DNA of 64,000 nucleotides from positions 3,968,001-4,032,000 of the forward strand of contig NZ_CP023559.1 of NCBI RefSeq assembly GCF_003006155.1. Reading direction: 5' to 3'. The first letter of the stretch is position 1. The number at the start of each line of letters is the position of its first letter. Made by a program: the position numbers and the translations under genes. A model generated the notes under the pieces. The model was not told where the DNA came from, did not search any database, and worked only from the letters and a program-made list of their open reading frames with translations. The DNA is from Salinicola tamaricis (GTDB taxonomy: Bacteria; Pseudomonadota; Gammaproteobacteria; Pseudomonadales; Halomonadaceae). Below are positions 20,340 to 29,312 of the stretch, in pieces.

Positions 20340-20399
20340 CAACCCCACGAATAGCGACCCCACGAATAGCGACCCCACGAATAGCGACCCTACGAATGC
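20340..20399. repeat. Four-copy 15-bp tandem repeat
   Basis: Units CGACCCCACGAATAG at 20355 and 20370, with variant copies at 20340 (CAACCCC...) and 20385 (CGACCCTACGAATGC). The array lies between the pfp terminator and the promoter of the next gene. The period is a multiple of three and the minus strand is open across it (repeating Val-Ala-Ile-Arg-Gly), but there is no supporting gene context. Confidence 0.9.
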
Positions 20400-20616
20400 G
20401 GTGCCACGCATAACGACCCCGCCGCCCCGGTAGACACTGAACATGCCTTGCCCCGTTGCTGCACCCCTCGACCACACTGTCAAGAATAATGTCCATTCTG
20501 ACTATTTCCTGCACGTCTCTCATCTATAAGCGCCCATGGGTCGCCTGTACTGGGTCTCTCGCCCGGAAAACGCGATCTTCGCGCGCCGTGCCGGCGTAAA
20601 ATATTTCATAGCGTGT

Positions 20617-20645
20617 TTGACAACAGCGGGCCCATTTGGAATAAC
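20617..20645 (+). promoter_or_regulatory. Candidate sigma-70 promoter for the first glutamine-synthetase-like gene
   Basis: TTGACA, a perfect -35, is followed after 17 bases by AATAAC, and the ATG at 20677 lies about 32 bases downstream. Upstream, an imperfect inverted repeat GTCAAGAAT/ATTCTGAC near 20478 could be an operator. The 410-bp gap 20267-20676 otherwise holds only the hairpin and tandem repeat listed separately. Confidence 0.5.
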
Positions 20646-20676
20646 GAAGAGCTTCATCACCTCATCGTGTGCCCCC

Positions 20677-22048
20677 ATGTGCGACTCCGATCGTCTCCAG
20701 GAAGCCCAGGATTTCCTGGCCCAGCACCCCGAGGTGCAGAGCGTCGACCTGCTGATCAGCGACTCAACGGCGTGCTCCGCGGCAAGCGCGTGCCGCGCGA
20801 CAACGTGGTCGGCGTGCTCGATGCCGGCCATGCGCCTGCCGGCGTCGGTGTTCGCCCTCGACGTGTGGCACAACCATCGAGGAGACCGGCCTGGGCTGGC
20901 CTCCGGTGACGGCGACCGCACCTGCAGCCCGGTGGCCGGCACCCTGGTCACCACGCCTTGGGCCAAGCACGGCAACCAGGCACAGATGCTGATGACCATG
21001 GAGGAGGACGACGGCACCCCCTTCGTCTGCGACCCGCGCCAGTTGCTCAAGCGCCTGCTGAGCCGCTTCACGGCCATGGCGCTGACGCAGTGATCGCGGT
21101 GGAGCTGGAGTTCTATCTGATCGACCGCGAGCGCGACAGCGTCGGCGCGCCACAGCCGCCGCGCTCACCCGCCACCGGTGAGCGCGCCAGTCAGAGCCAG
21201 CTCTATTCGGTGATCGAACTCGACGAGTATGCCGACTTTCTCGAGGACATCACCCTGGCCGCGCAGGCCCAGCGGCTGCGATCGATACCGCGCTCAAGGA
21301 GTGCGCCCCGGGGCAGTTCGAGGTCAACCTGCTGCACCATGCAGACGCTTTGCGCGCCTGCGACGAGGCGGTGATGCTCAAACGCCTGATCAAGGGCGTG
21401 GCGATCCGTCATGGCTTCGAGGCCACCTTCATGGCCAGCCCTACAGCCAGGAAGCGGGCAACGGCACCCACGTTCACATCAGCCTCGCGCCGCCGCCGGC
21501 AACAACGTCTTTGCCACGGCCGACGGCGGCGAACTGGGCAGCCCGCAGCTGCAGCAGGCAGATCGCCGGCCTGGCCGAGCTGATGCCGGCGTCGATGGCG
21601 ATCTTCGCGCCCAATCTCAACTCCTACCGGCGCTTCCAGCCTAGCCTCTACGTGCCGATGGCCCCCACCTGGGGCTACGACAACCGCTCGGTGGCGCTAC
21701 GTATTCCCTCGGGCTCGCCGCGGGCGCGGCGCTCGAGCACGGGTCGCCGGCGCCGACGCCAACCCCTATCTGCTGGTGGCCGCCCTGCTCGCCGGGATCG
21801 AGCACGGCATGGCGCAAGAACTGACGCCGCCGGCGCCGATCACCGGCAACGCCTACGAGCAGGTCGAGCCGAGCCTGCCGATCAGCTGGCCCCAGGCACT
21901 CGACGCCTGGCTCGACAGCGAGGTGTTCATCGACAGCTTCGGCGAGACCTTCCATCAGGTCTACCACGCCAACCGGCGCGCGGAGTACGAGCTCTCGCGC
22001 CAGGCGATCAGCGCTTTGGAATATCGCTGGTACCTGCGCAACACCTGA
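20677..22048 (+). CDS. Glutamine synthetase family protein, gamma-glutamylpolyamine synthetase type (heavily frameshifted)
   Basis: The protein can be followed through all three frames: MCDSDRLQEAQDFLAQHPEV, NGVLRGKRVPRDNVVGVLDA, AGTLVTTPWAKHGNQAQMLM, VIAVELEFYLIDRERDS, FEVNLLHHADALRACDEAVM, FAPNLNSYRRFQPSLYVPMA, WGYDNRSVALRIP, ADANPYLLVAALLAGIEHGM, and it ends EYRWYLRNT at 22048. These are glutamine-synthetase motifs of the PuuA type. About ten single-base indels are needed, far more than in any other gene here. A related copy at 26405 is intact, so this one could be a true pseudogene, but pfp and the pot genes nearby are also hit, which points to poor local sequence. The start is uncertain because no good ribosome-binding site is visible. 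Confidence 0.8.
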
Positions 22049-22323
22049 TACCACGCGCTAACCGCGCCACACTCATCGGACACATTCACCGGATACAGGC
22101 CCAGGAGAACGGCATGACAATCACAACGCCCCGTCTCACTCACCCGGCCCGCCCAGGCAAGCATTACCCGCAGTGGAGAGATTGGCGCAGATCTGCGCTG
22201 CATCGCGGCTAACGTTGGGTTACGCTTCGTCCTGTCGCGCCACTGCCATGCCGACCGTCCAGTACAGGTCGGTCTCGCCGGCGTCGACAGCCTCGACCAC
22301 CGGGTATGGGAATCTCGTGACCT
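22049..22323. other. Unassigned gap before potA
   Basis: A 275-bp stretch between the first glutamine-synthetase-like gene and potA. ATG at 22114, preceded by GGAGAAC, opens MTITTPRLTHPARPGKHYP, and another frame is open from 22117 to a TGA at 22325-22327 that overlaps the potA ATG. Joined by a frameshift they could be a protein of about 70 residues. I do not recognise it and cannot support it as a gene. Confidence 0.3.
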
Positions 22324-23430
22324 ATGACTGTGCCTCCTTCTGCCGAGCCCGACGCCGTCGGCACCCAGCGGGTGCGTGACGCTTCGGCGATCGCCCTGCG
22401 CAACCTGCACAAGCGCTTCGGACGCGACGCGTCGCCCTCGACGGTGTCGATCTCGACATTCACGCCGGCGAGTTCTTCACCCTGCTCGGCCCCTCCGGCT
22501 GCGGCAAGACCACCCTGCTGCGGATTCTCGCCGGGCTCGAAGCGCCCAACGAGGGCACGCTGACCATCGGCGGCAAGGATGTCACCGCGACACCGCCGCA
22601 TCTGCGCAGCGTCAATACCGTATTCCAGTCCTACGCGCTGTTCCCGCACCTGTCAGTGCCGACAACATCGCCTTCGGCCTGCGCATGAAAGGCGTGGCGG
22701 TCGCCGAACGCGAGCGCCGGGTGCAGGAGATTGCCGACTTCATCAAGCTCGGCGCGCTGATGGAGCGCCGCGTCAACCAGCTCTCCGGTGGCCAGCGCCA
22801 GCGCGTCGCCCTGGCCCGGGCGCTGGTCTGCGAGCCTGATGTACTGCTCCTCGACGAGCCGCTGTCGGCGCTCGACGCCGGTCTGCGCAACCAGCTCCAG
22901 GTCGAGCTGCAGCGAACCCAGAAGCGCCTCGGCATGACCTTCGTCTTCGTCACCCACGACCAGGAGAGGCGATGGTGATGTCGGATCGCATCGCCGTGCT
23001 CGACGGCGGCGTGATCCAACAGGTGGGGCCGCCGCAGACCGTCTACGAGCACCCGGTCAACGCCTTCGTGGCGCGCTTCATGGGGCACGTCAATCTGTTC
23101 GAGATCGGCTCGGTCAGCGGCGACCGGGTGACGACCACGCTAGGCCAACTGCGCTTGGAAAAACCGCTGGCAGAACACGAACGCCACGGCATGCTGCTGA
23201 TCCGCCAGGAGGTGATCGAGCTGGGGCCGGAGGTGCCGGAGGGTTATAACGCGCTTCAAGGCGTGGTACGCGAGCGCCTTTACCGCGGCAGCCGGGTGGA
23301 GTACCGCCTCGAGGTCGATGGCGTGGTGCTGCTGGCCACCGCCAGCAATCTCGGCCAGCGCCTGCATGCGGTCGGCGACCGGGTGACGGTGAGCATCTGC
23401 CCCGAAGACATCGTCAGGCTCGACGCCTGA
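22324..23430 (+). CDS. potA: Putrescine/spermidine ABC transporter ATPase (frameshifted)
   Basis: ATPase subunit that powers polyamine uptake. The Walker [20 protein letters not shown]-loop [11 protein letters not shown], signature [15 protein letters not shown] and Walker [16 protein letters not shown] are present, followed by the TOBE-type C-terminal regulatory domain ending [11 protein letters not shown]. Frame changes near 22430, 22655 and 22968 each restore the family sequence if one base is added (for example [12 protein letters not shown] at the last). Length is about 370 residues. It is the first gene of potA-potH-potI-potD. Confidence 0.92.
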
Positions 23431-23440
23431 GGAGACGCGC

Positions 23441-24366
23441 ATGAGCAAGCCCGAATCCCCCTATCCGCTGGCCGCCCACAGCGGCTCACTGTCACCTGAC
23501 ACGCGCCATCTGCTGTGGAGCGTCGCCCCCGGCGTGATCTGGATCGTCGTTTTCCTGGTGCGCCGAGCCTTTATCTGATCGGCGTCGCCTTCATGACCAA
23601 TGGCCCCTACGGCCAGCCGCAGATGCCGCTGACCCTGGACGCCTTCAGCCAGCTCGCCGGGTTCGGCTTTCTCGGCTGGAGCCCGGGCAACCTCTACACC
23701 CTGCTGCGCTCGCTGTGGCAGACCCTGCTCGCCACCGGTCTGGTGATCCTGGTCGCCTATCCGCTCGCCTACCGCATCTCGATCAGCCGCGAGAAGTGGC
23801 GCGCGCTGATGCTGGCGGTGGTGGTGCCCTCCTGGACCAACCAGGTCATCCGCGCCTTCGGCTGGATGAACCTGCTCTCCCCCGGCACGCCGCTGGCCGA
23901 GCTGGCCCAGTTCTTCGGCCTGATCGGCCCGAACATGGGGCTCTATCCGTCGAACTTCGCGGTCACCCTGGGGCTGATCTACAACTTCCTGCCATTCATG
24001 GTGCTGCCGCTCTACGCCGCCTTCGAAAAGCTCGACTACGCCCTGGTCGAGGCGGCGCGGGATCTCTACGCCTCGCCGCTGCGTGCCTTCTGGCTGGCGG
24101 TCTTCCCGCAGACCCTGCCGGGACTGCTGGCCGGCACGGTGCTGGTGTCGATCCCCGCCTTCGGCATGTACGTGGTGCCGGAGCTGCTCGGCGGTGGCCG
24201 CGCCATGATGCTCGGCAATCTGGTCGCCAGCCAGTTCGCCGGCGGCTCCAACTGGCCTCTCGGGGCGGCAGGGGCGCTGATCATGCTGCTCGCCACCTTC
24301 GGCGGACTGTTCGCCATGCGCCGTATCGGCAAGCGCTTAAGCGGCGGTGAGGAGGTGGTGATATGA
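23441..24366 (+). CDS. potH: Putrescine ABC transporter permease 1 (one frameshift)
   Basis: Inner-membrane permease of the PotB/PotH type with about six membrane segments. The start MSKPESPYPLAAHSG has GAGGAG upstream. The frame shifts near 23562 (FLV to APSLYLIGVAFMTNGPYGQP). The ABC-permease EAA loop is VEAARDLYASPLRAFWLAVF, and FGMYVVPELLGGGRAMMLGN is typical of the family. The stop overlaps the ATG of the next permease gene (ATGA). Confidence 0.92.
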
Positions 24367-25158
24367 AACGAGGCGCCTTTCACCGCGGCATGACCCTTTC
24401 TGGTGGGTCGTGATGGCCTTTCTCTATCTGCCACTGGCGGTCATCGTGTTCTACTCGTTCAACGCGGCCAACAGCTCGGCCTACTTCGCCGGCTTCTCGC
24501 TGCGCTGGTACGACAAGCTGATCCACAACGATCAACTGCTCGATGCCCTCAGCAATACCCTGGTACTGGGTATCACCTCTTCTCTCCTGGCGCTCGTCAT
24601 CGGCACCCTGATCGGCTATGGCATGTATCGCCATCGCGCACGCAAGCTCGGCTGGCTGATCGTGCTGATCTACCTGCCGATCGTGATGCCGGATATCGTC
24701 TTCGGGATTTCGGAGATGTGCGTTCTTCATCAGCATCGATCGCCAGTTCGGCATTCTCGGCCCCAGCCTGCTGACCATGATCATCGCCCACGTCACCTTC
24801 CAGATTCCGTTCGTGGCGCTGATCGTCTACTCACGCTTCGTCGGTCTCGACCGACGCTGTTCGAGGCGGCCAAGGATCTCTACGCCTCGCCGTTCCAGCG
24901 TGCCCGGTTCTTCCTGCTGCGACACTGAAACCCTCGCTGATCGCCGCCTTCTTCCTCTCGTTCACGCTATCGGTGGACGACTTCGTGATCAGCTTCTTCA
25001 ATGCCGGCCCCGAGAACGCCACCCTGCCGATCTACATCTGGGGTGCGATCCGCCGTGGCGTATCACCGGAGATCAACGCCATCGCCACGCTGATGATCGG
25101 CGCGGTGCTGATCGCCGCGATCCTGAGCCTGTTGTTCAATCGGCAAAAGCAGCACTGA
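24363..25158 (+). CDS. potI: Putrescine ABC transporter permease 2 (frameshifted)
   Basis: Second permease, PotC/PotI type. MKRGAFHRGMT leads into FLYLPLAVIVFYSFNAANSS and FAGFSLRWYDKLIHNDQLLD, then LPIVMPDIVFGISEM. Frame changes occur near 24392, 24718, 24852 and 24920; joined, they give FEAAKDLYASPFQRARFFLL (EAA loop) and FTLSVDDFVISFFNAGPENA, a strong family signature. It overlaps the end of potH and is followed after about 100 bp by a binding-protein gene. Confidence 0.9.
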
Positions 25159-25165
25159 CACCGCG

Positions 25166-25182
25166 CCGGCCGAGGTGGCCGG
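25166..25182 (+). other. Intercistronic hairpin between potI and the binding protein
   Basis: CCGGCC and its complement flank a 5-base loop just after the potI stop. It may stabilise or separate the upstream permease message from the more highly expressed binding-protein message. Confidence 0.4.
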
Positions 25183-25255
25183 TGCACCAGAATGACCCCT
25201 TTTCGCCGGGCCCTGCCGGGCCCGGTATCGACATCACCCCGGGAGGTATTCGTCG

Positions 25256-26329
25256 ATGAAGCGCACAACAATCACAACCCGAGTCGCCCTGGCCCTGGGT
25301 GGCATGCTGCTGGCCGGGTCGGCTTCCGCCCAGAACGCCGACAAGCTGTATCTGTTCAACTGGACGGAGTACATGGACCCCAAGGTCATCGAGGCCTTCG
25401 AGAAGAAGTACGGGGTCGAGGTAGTCCAGAGCTACTACAACTCGCTGCCGGAGATGACCGCCAAGCTCAACGCCGGCGGCGTCTCCCAGTACGACATCAT
25501 CGTGCCCTCCAACTACTACGTGCCGCGGCTGATCGACAGCGGCCTGGTGCAGAAACTCGACAAGTCGCAGATCCCCAATCTGGCCAACGTGATGGCGCAG
25601 TTCTCCGACCCCAGCTACGATCCGGGCGCGCAGTACTCGGTACCCTATCAGTGGGGCACCAGCGGGATCGTGTATGACACCAATGTCTTCCCCGACGCGC
25701 CCAAGAGCTGGTCGTTACTGTTCGATCCCAAGGTCAATTCCGACCAGCCCTTTGCCCTGATGGGCGACGGCCAGGTCAACATGGGCGCCGCCTGCGCCTA
25801 TCTCGGCTCGGGCTACGACTGCACCGGGGCCGAGGCGTGGAAACCGGCGGCCAAGCTGATCCTCGACACCAAGCACCGCGCCACCTTCAGCGGTTTCACC
25901 GATGGCACCCCGGTACTGCAGCAGATTCAGCGCGGCGTGGTGCGCGCCGGCATCTCCTACAACGGCGACTACCTGCAGCAGAAGCGCGAGAATCCGGAAG
26001 CGTTCAAGCACATCGCCTTCATGATCCCCGATGAAGGCACCGAGATGTGGGTCGACAACATGATGATTCCGGCCAAGGCGCCGCATCCGGCACTGGCGCA
26101 CAAGTTCATCAATTTCATTCTCGACCCCAAGATCGGCGCCGAGCTCTCCAACTACGTCCAGTACGCCAGCCCCAACAAGGCCGCGCAGCCCTATCTCGAC
26201 GCCGACCTGACCCAGCCGCCGGCGCTGCCCGACGAGGCCGACCTGGCGCGGCTGAAGTTCTCGCCCAGCCTGGGCGGTCAGAATCTGCAGCTGTTCCAGC
26301 AGCTGTGGCAAGAAGTGCAATCGCGGTAA
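25256..26329 (+). CDS. potF: Periplasmic polyamine-binding protein (PotD/PotF family), copy 1
   Basis: Solute-binding protein that delivers putrescine to the PotAHI transporter. The signal peptide MKRTTITTRVALALGGMLLA ends near ASAQ. The mature start DKLYLFNWTEYMDPKVIEAF and the segments YDIIVPSNYYVPRLIDSGLV and YSVPYQWGTSGIVYDTNVFP are classic for PotD/PotF, including the aromatic residues that line the ligand pocket. It is intact at 357 residues, with GGGAGGT before the ATG. A second copy lies at 27846. PotF is preferred to PotD because the permeases are PotH/I-like and a glutamylputrescine enzyme is adjacent, but the ligand is inferred. Confidence 0.93.
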   Translation: MKRTTITTRVALALGGMLLAGSASAQNADKLYLFNWTEYMDPKVIEAFEKKYGVEVVQSYYNSLPEMTAKLNAGGVSQYDIIVPSNYYVPRLIDSGLVQKLDKSQIPNLANVMAQFSDPSYDPGAQYSVPYQWGTSGIVYDTNVFPDAPKSWSLLFDPKVNSDQPFALMGDGQVNMGAACAYLGSGYDCTGAEAWKPAAKLILDTKHRATFSGFTDGTPVLQQIQRGVVRAGISYNGDYLQQKRENPEAFKHIAFMIPDEGTEMWVDNMMIPAKAPHPALAHKFINFILDPKIGAELSNYVQYASPNKAAQPYLDADLTQPPALPDEADLARLKFSPSLGGQNLQLFQQLWQEVQSR

Positions 26330-26340
26330 GCAAGCGTCAA

Positions 26341-26365
26341 CCGCCGGTGCCCACGGCACCGGCGG
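26341..26365 (+). terminator. Perfect hairpin after binding protein copy 1
   Basis: An 11-bp perfect stem (CCGCCGGTGCC and its complement) with a 3-base loop lies 11 bases after the stop. There is no U-tract, so it may act as a partial terminator or as an mRNA-end protector rather than a full stop. Confidence 0.5.
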
Positions 26366-26404
26366 CTTCCCAGACGGCGCCACGCGCGCCACAAGGACAG
26401 CGTC

Positions 26405-27775
26405 ATGAGCGAAACACCGCATCACGTGCTCGAAGAGTGGTTCAGCCGCCACGGCATCACCGAGGTGGAGTGCCTAGTGTCCGATCTCACCGGCATTCTC
26501 AAGGGCAAGATCATGCCTGCCGGCAAGTATCTGCGCGGCGGTCACACCCGACTGCCCGACTCGATCTTCATTCAGACGGTCACCGGCGGCTATCCCGACG
26601 ACGACGATGATATCCGCTTCTGGAACCCGGCCGAACTCGACATGCAGCTGGTGCCGGACCCCGACTCCGCCTATCTGGTGCCCTGGGCCGACGACCCCAC
26701 CGCGCAGATCATCCACGACTGTCTCTACATGAACGGCGAGCCGGTGGAGCTCTCGCCGCGCCATGTGCTCAAGCACATCCTCGCGCTCTACGAGGCCCGC
26801 GGCTGGCAGCCGATCATGGCGCCGGAGCTGGAGTTCTACCTGGTCAAGACCAATACCGACTCGGACTACCCGCTGGAACCACCGATCGGACGCTCGGGAC
26901 GCCAGGAGAGCAGCCGCCAGTCGTTCTCCATCGACGCGGTCAATGAGTTCGATCCGCTGTTCGAGCAGATGTACGACTACTGCGAAGCGCAGCAGTTGGA
27001 TATCGATACCCTGACCCACGAGGAGGGTGCCGGGCAGATGGAGGTCAACTTCCGCCACGGCGATCCGCTGCGACTCGCCGACCAGGTGGTGATCTTCAAG
27101 CGCACCCTGCGCGAGACCGCGCTGCGCCACAACATGTACGCCACCTTCATGGCCAAGCCGATGGCCAACGAGCCGGGCAGCTCGATGCATCTGCACCAGA
27201 GCCTGCTCGACCGCGACAGCGGCGACAATCTGTTCGCCGGCGCCAACGGCAGCCCCAGCAAACTGTTCCATCACTACATCGGCGGGCTGCAGCAGTACCT
27301 GCCCTCGGCGATGCCGTTCTTCGCCCCCAACGTCAACTCCTACCGCCGGCTGATGCCCGGCGGCAGCAACAGCTCGGTGCCTATCAACACCGAGTGGGGC
27401 TACGACAACCGCACCGTGGGTCTGCGCGTACCGGTGGGCCCGGCGCCCGGCACGCGGGTCGAGAACCGCCTCGCCGGCGCCGACGCCAACCCCTATCTGG
27501 TGATGGCGGCGTCGCTCGCCTGCGGCTATTTGGGCATGCTCTCGCAGATCGAGCCGCGGCCGCCGCTGACCGGCTCGGCGTGGTCGATGGGCCATACCCT
27601 GCCCGACGACATCGGCCCGGCGCTCAATGCACTGAGCGAGTGCGCACCGCTGGCGGACCTGCTGGGCGAACGACGCTTCACCCGCAGCTACCTGGCGGTG
27701 AAGCGCGCCGAGCACTCGGCCTACTTCCGGGTCATCAGCTCGTGGGAGCGCGAGCACCTGCTGCTGCGGGTCTGA
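26405..27775 (+). CDS. puuA: Gamma-glutamylputrescine synthetase (glutamine synthetase family)
   Basis: ATP-dependent ligation of glutamate to putrescine, the first step of the glutamylated putrescine pathway. It is intact at 456 residues. Glutamine-synthetase landmarks: SDLTGILKGKIMPAGKYL near the start, MAPELEFYLVKT (metal-binding Glu), EGAGQMEVNFRHGDPLRLAD, SSMHLHQSL (metal-binding His), NVNSYRRLMPG, WGYDNRTVGLRVP and GADANPYLVMAASLACGYLG. AAGGA precedes the ATG. It sits between two polyamine-binding-protein genes, supporting a polyamine substrate. Confidence 0.93.
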   Translation: MSETPHHVLEEWFSRHGITEVECLVSDLTGILKGKIMPAGKYLRGGHTRLPDSIFIQTVTGGYPDDDDDIRFWNPAELDMQLVPDPDSAYLVPWADDPTAQIIHDCLYMNGEPVELSPRHVLKHILALYEARGWQPIMAPELEFYLVKTNTDSDYPLEPPIGRSGRQESSRQSFSIDAVNEFDPLFEQMYDYCEAQQLDIDTLTHEEGAGQMEVNFRHGDPLRLADQVVIFKRTLRETALRHNMYATFMAKPMANEPGSSMHLHQSLLDRDSGDNLFAGANGSPSKLFHHYIGGLQQYLPSAMPFFAPNVNSYRRLMPGGSNSSVPINTEWGYDNRTVGLRVPVGPAPGTRVENRLAGADANPYLVMAASLACGYLGMLSQIEPRPPLTGSAWSMGHTLPDDIGPALNALSECAPLADLLGERRFTRSYLAVKRAEHSAYFRVISSWEREHLLLRV

Positions 27776-27783
27776 CCCCCTAC

Positions 27784-27825
27784 GGCGGCCGCGCGACGCC
27801 TGGCTTTCAGCGTCGCGCGGCCGCC
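27784..27825 (+). terminator. Perfect 16-bp hairpin after puuA
   Basis: GGCGGCCGCGCGACGC and its exact complement flank a 10-base loop, starting 8 bases after the puuA stop and ending 20 bases before the next ATG. The stem is very stable and is followed by no U-tract. Confidence 0.55.
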
Positions 27826-27845
27826 CCGACACGAGGTGATACCGC

Positions 27846-28907
27846 ATGCGCACGACCGCTGCCCTCTGCCTGAGCGCGCTCTGCCTGTCGCTGAGCGCCG
27901 CCGCCCAGGCCCAGACGCCGGACAAGCTCTACCTTTTCAACTGGACCGAGTACGCCGACCCCGGCGTGATCGAGGACTTCGAAAAGCAGTATGGGGTCGA
28001 GGTGGTGCAGAGCTACTTCACCTCGAACGCCGAGATGTTCTCCAAGCTGGTCGCCGGCGGCGACGCCCAGTTCGATGTGGTGGTGCCCACCGACTACTAC
28101 GTGCCGAGGCTGGTGGCGGCCGGCCTGATCCAGCCGCTGGGCGACGAAATCCAGGGGCGTGACAACTTGATGCCGGCCTTCCGCCACCCCAGCTACGACC
28201 CCCAGGACGCCTACAGCGTGCCCTATCTGTGGGGCGTCACCGGAATCGTCTACGACACCACGGTGTTTTCCGACCCGGCCCACTCCTGGTCACTGCTGCT
28301 CGACCCGAAAGTCAATCCGGACCAGCCCTTCGCCCTGCTCGGCGGAGACCCACAGGTCCTGTTCGGCATGGCCTGCGCCTACCAGGGCCACGGCTTCGAC
28401 TGTACCCAGCGCGACGACTGGATCGCCGCCGCCAAGCTGGTGAGCCAGACCCTGCATCGCCCCAACTTCAGCGGCTTCGCCGACAGCACCGCAGCCATTG
28501 ACCAGATCGCCCGCGGCGTGACCCGCGCCGCGGTCACCTACAGTGGCGATCTCGACTACCGCAAGGCGGACGCGCCCGAGACCTACGGCAAGCTTGAGTT
28601 CTTCATTCCCGAAGAGGGGTCGCAGCTCGGCGTGGATACGCTGGCAATTCCCAAGCGCGCGCCCCACCCGAAGCTGGCGCGTGACTTCATCAGCTTCATG
28701 CTGCGCCCGGAGAATGCCGCACGCTCGGCGACCTACGCCTACTACCGCACGCCCAACCAGGCGGCACTGCCGCTGCTCGACGCCGATCTGCGTGAGGCTT
28801 CGCAGCTGAGTGACGCCCAGCGCGCCAAGCTGACACCAGCGCCCCAGTTGGAAGGCGACCAGTTGCAACTGCTCCAGCAGCTGGCCAACGAGGCGCGCAA
28901 CCGCTGA
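27846..28907 (+). CDS. potF: Periplasmic polyamine-binding protein (PotD/PotF family), copy 2
   Basis: A 353-residue paralogue of the binding protein at 25256. The signal peptide ends near AQAQ. DKLYLFNWTEYADPGVIEDF, FDVVVPTDYYVPRLVAAGLI and YSVPYLWGVTGIVYDTTVFS match copy 1 almost block for block. The two copies diverge strongly toward the C-terminus, so duplication is old and ligand preferences may differ. GAGGTG precedes the ATG. It has no permease of its own and probably shares PotAHI. Confidence 0.9.
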   Translation: MRTTAALCLSALCLSLSAAAQAQTPDKLYLFNWTEYADPGVIEDFEKQYGVEVVQSYFTSNAEMFSKLVAGGDAQFDVVVPTDYYVPRLVAAGLIQPLGDEIQGRDNLMPAFRHPSYDPQDAYSVPYLWGVTGIVYDTTVFSDPAHSWSLLLDPKVNPDQPFALLGGDPQVLFGMACAYQGHGFDCTQRDDWIAAAKLVSQTLHRPNFSGFADSTAAIDQIARGVTRAAVTYSGDLDYRKADAPETYGKLEFFIPEEGSQLGVDTLAIPKRAPHPKLARDFISFMLRPENAARSATYAYYRTPNQAALPLLDADLREASQLSDAQRAKLTPAPQLEGDQLQLLQQLANEARNR

Positions 28908-28926
28908 GACGCGCCGCCGACTTTCA

Positions 28927-28955
28927 CTGAAAGCCCCGGGTCACGGGGCCTTCAG
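28927..28955 (+). terminator. Terminator-like hairpin ending the pot/puu cluster
   Basis: CTGAAAGCCCCG pairs with CGGGGCCTTCAG (one mismatch) around a 5-base loop, 20 bases after the stop of binding protein copy 2. Confidence 0.6.
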
Positions 28956-29312
28956 CGCCAGTGTCGCCGTGAACAGACACCCGTTTGTCAATATGAAAAC
29001 AGCGTTCAACAATTCGTTGCGCTCTTCTCTTCGCCGTCGCCTGAACTAAACTGAGCCCATCGAGTGGCGGCATTTTCCACGCCGCTGCCACCGACGGAAG
29101 GCGGTTCGCCGCCAACAGGACACGGACGTCGCCCCCGGCGCGTCGGCTCACCCGCATGTGAGCGACGAACGACACGCACATAGACAGCGCGTCCCTCGCC
29201 ATCGGTACTCATCGTCAGTACCAGGGATCAAGTACACGGGATCAGCGTAAACCGCGAGGTTTCCGTCCCTGGCTCGACGGAACACGAGCCGGTCCGCAAG
29301 AGGAGCAAGGCC
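28956..29312. other. Intergenic region upstream of the glycine-zipper gene
   Basis: Apart from the preceding hairpin, this 357-bp region holds no gene, repeat or well-spaced promoter that I can support. It presumably carries the promoter of the gene at 29313. Confidence 0.35.

Noticed and set aside
20340..20399. 15-bp repeat as coding sequence (minus strand Val-Ala-Ile-Arg-Gly repeat)
   Set aside because: The frame has no ribosome-binding site or domain and runs into the terminator hairpin.
20677..22048. Calling the first glutamine-synthetase-like gene a pseudogene
   Set aside because: Indels continue through flanking pfp and potAHI, so poor sequence is more likely than decay of this gene alone.
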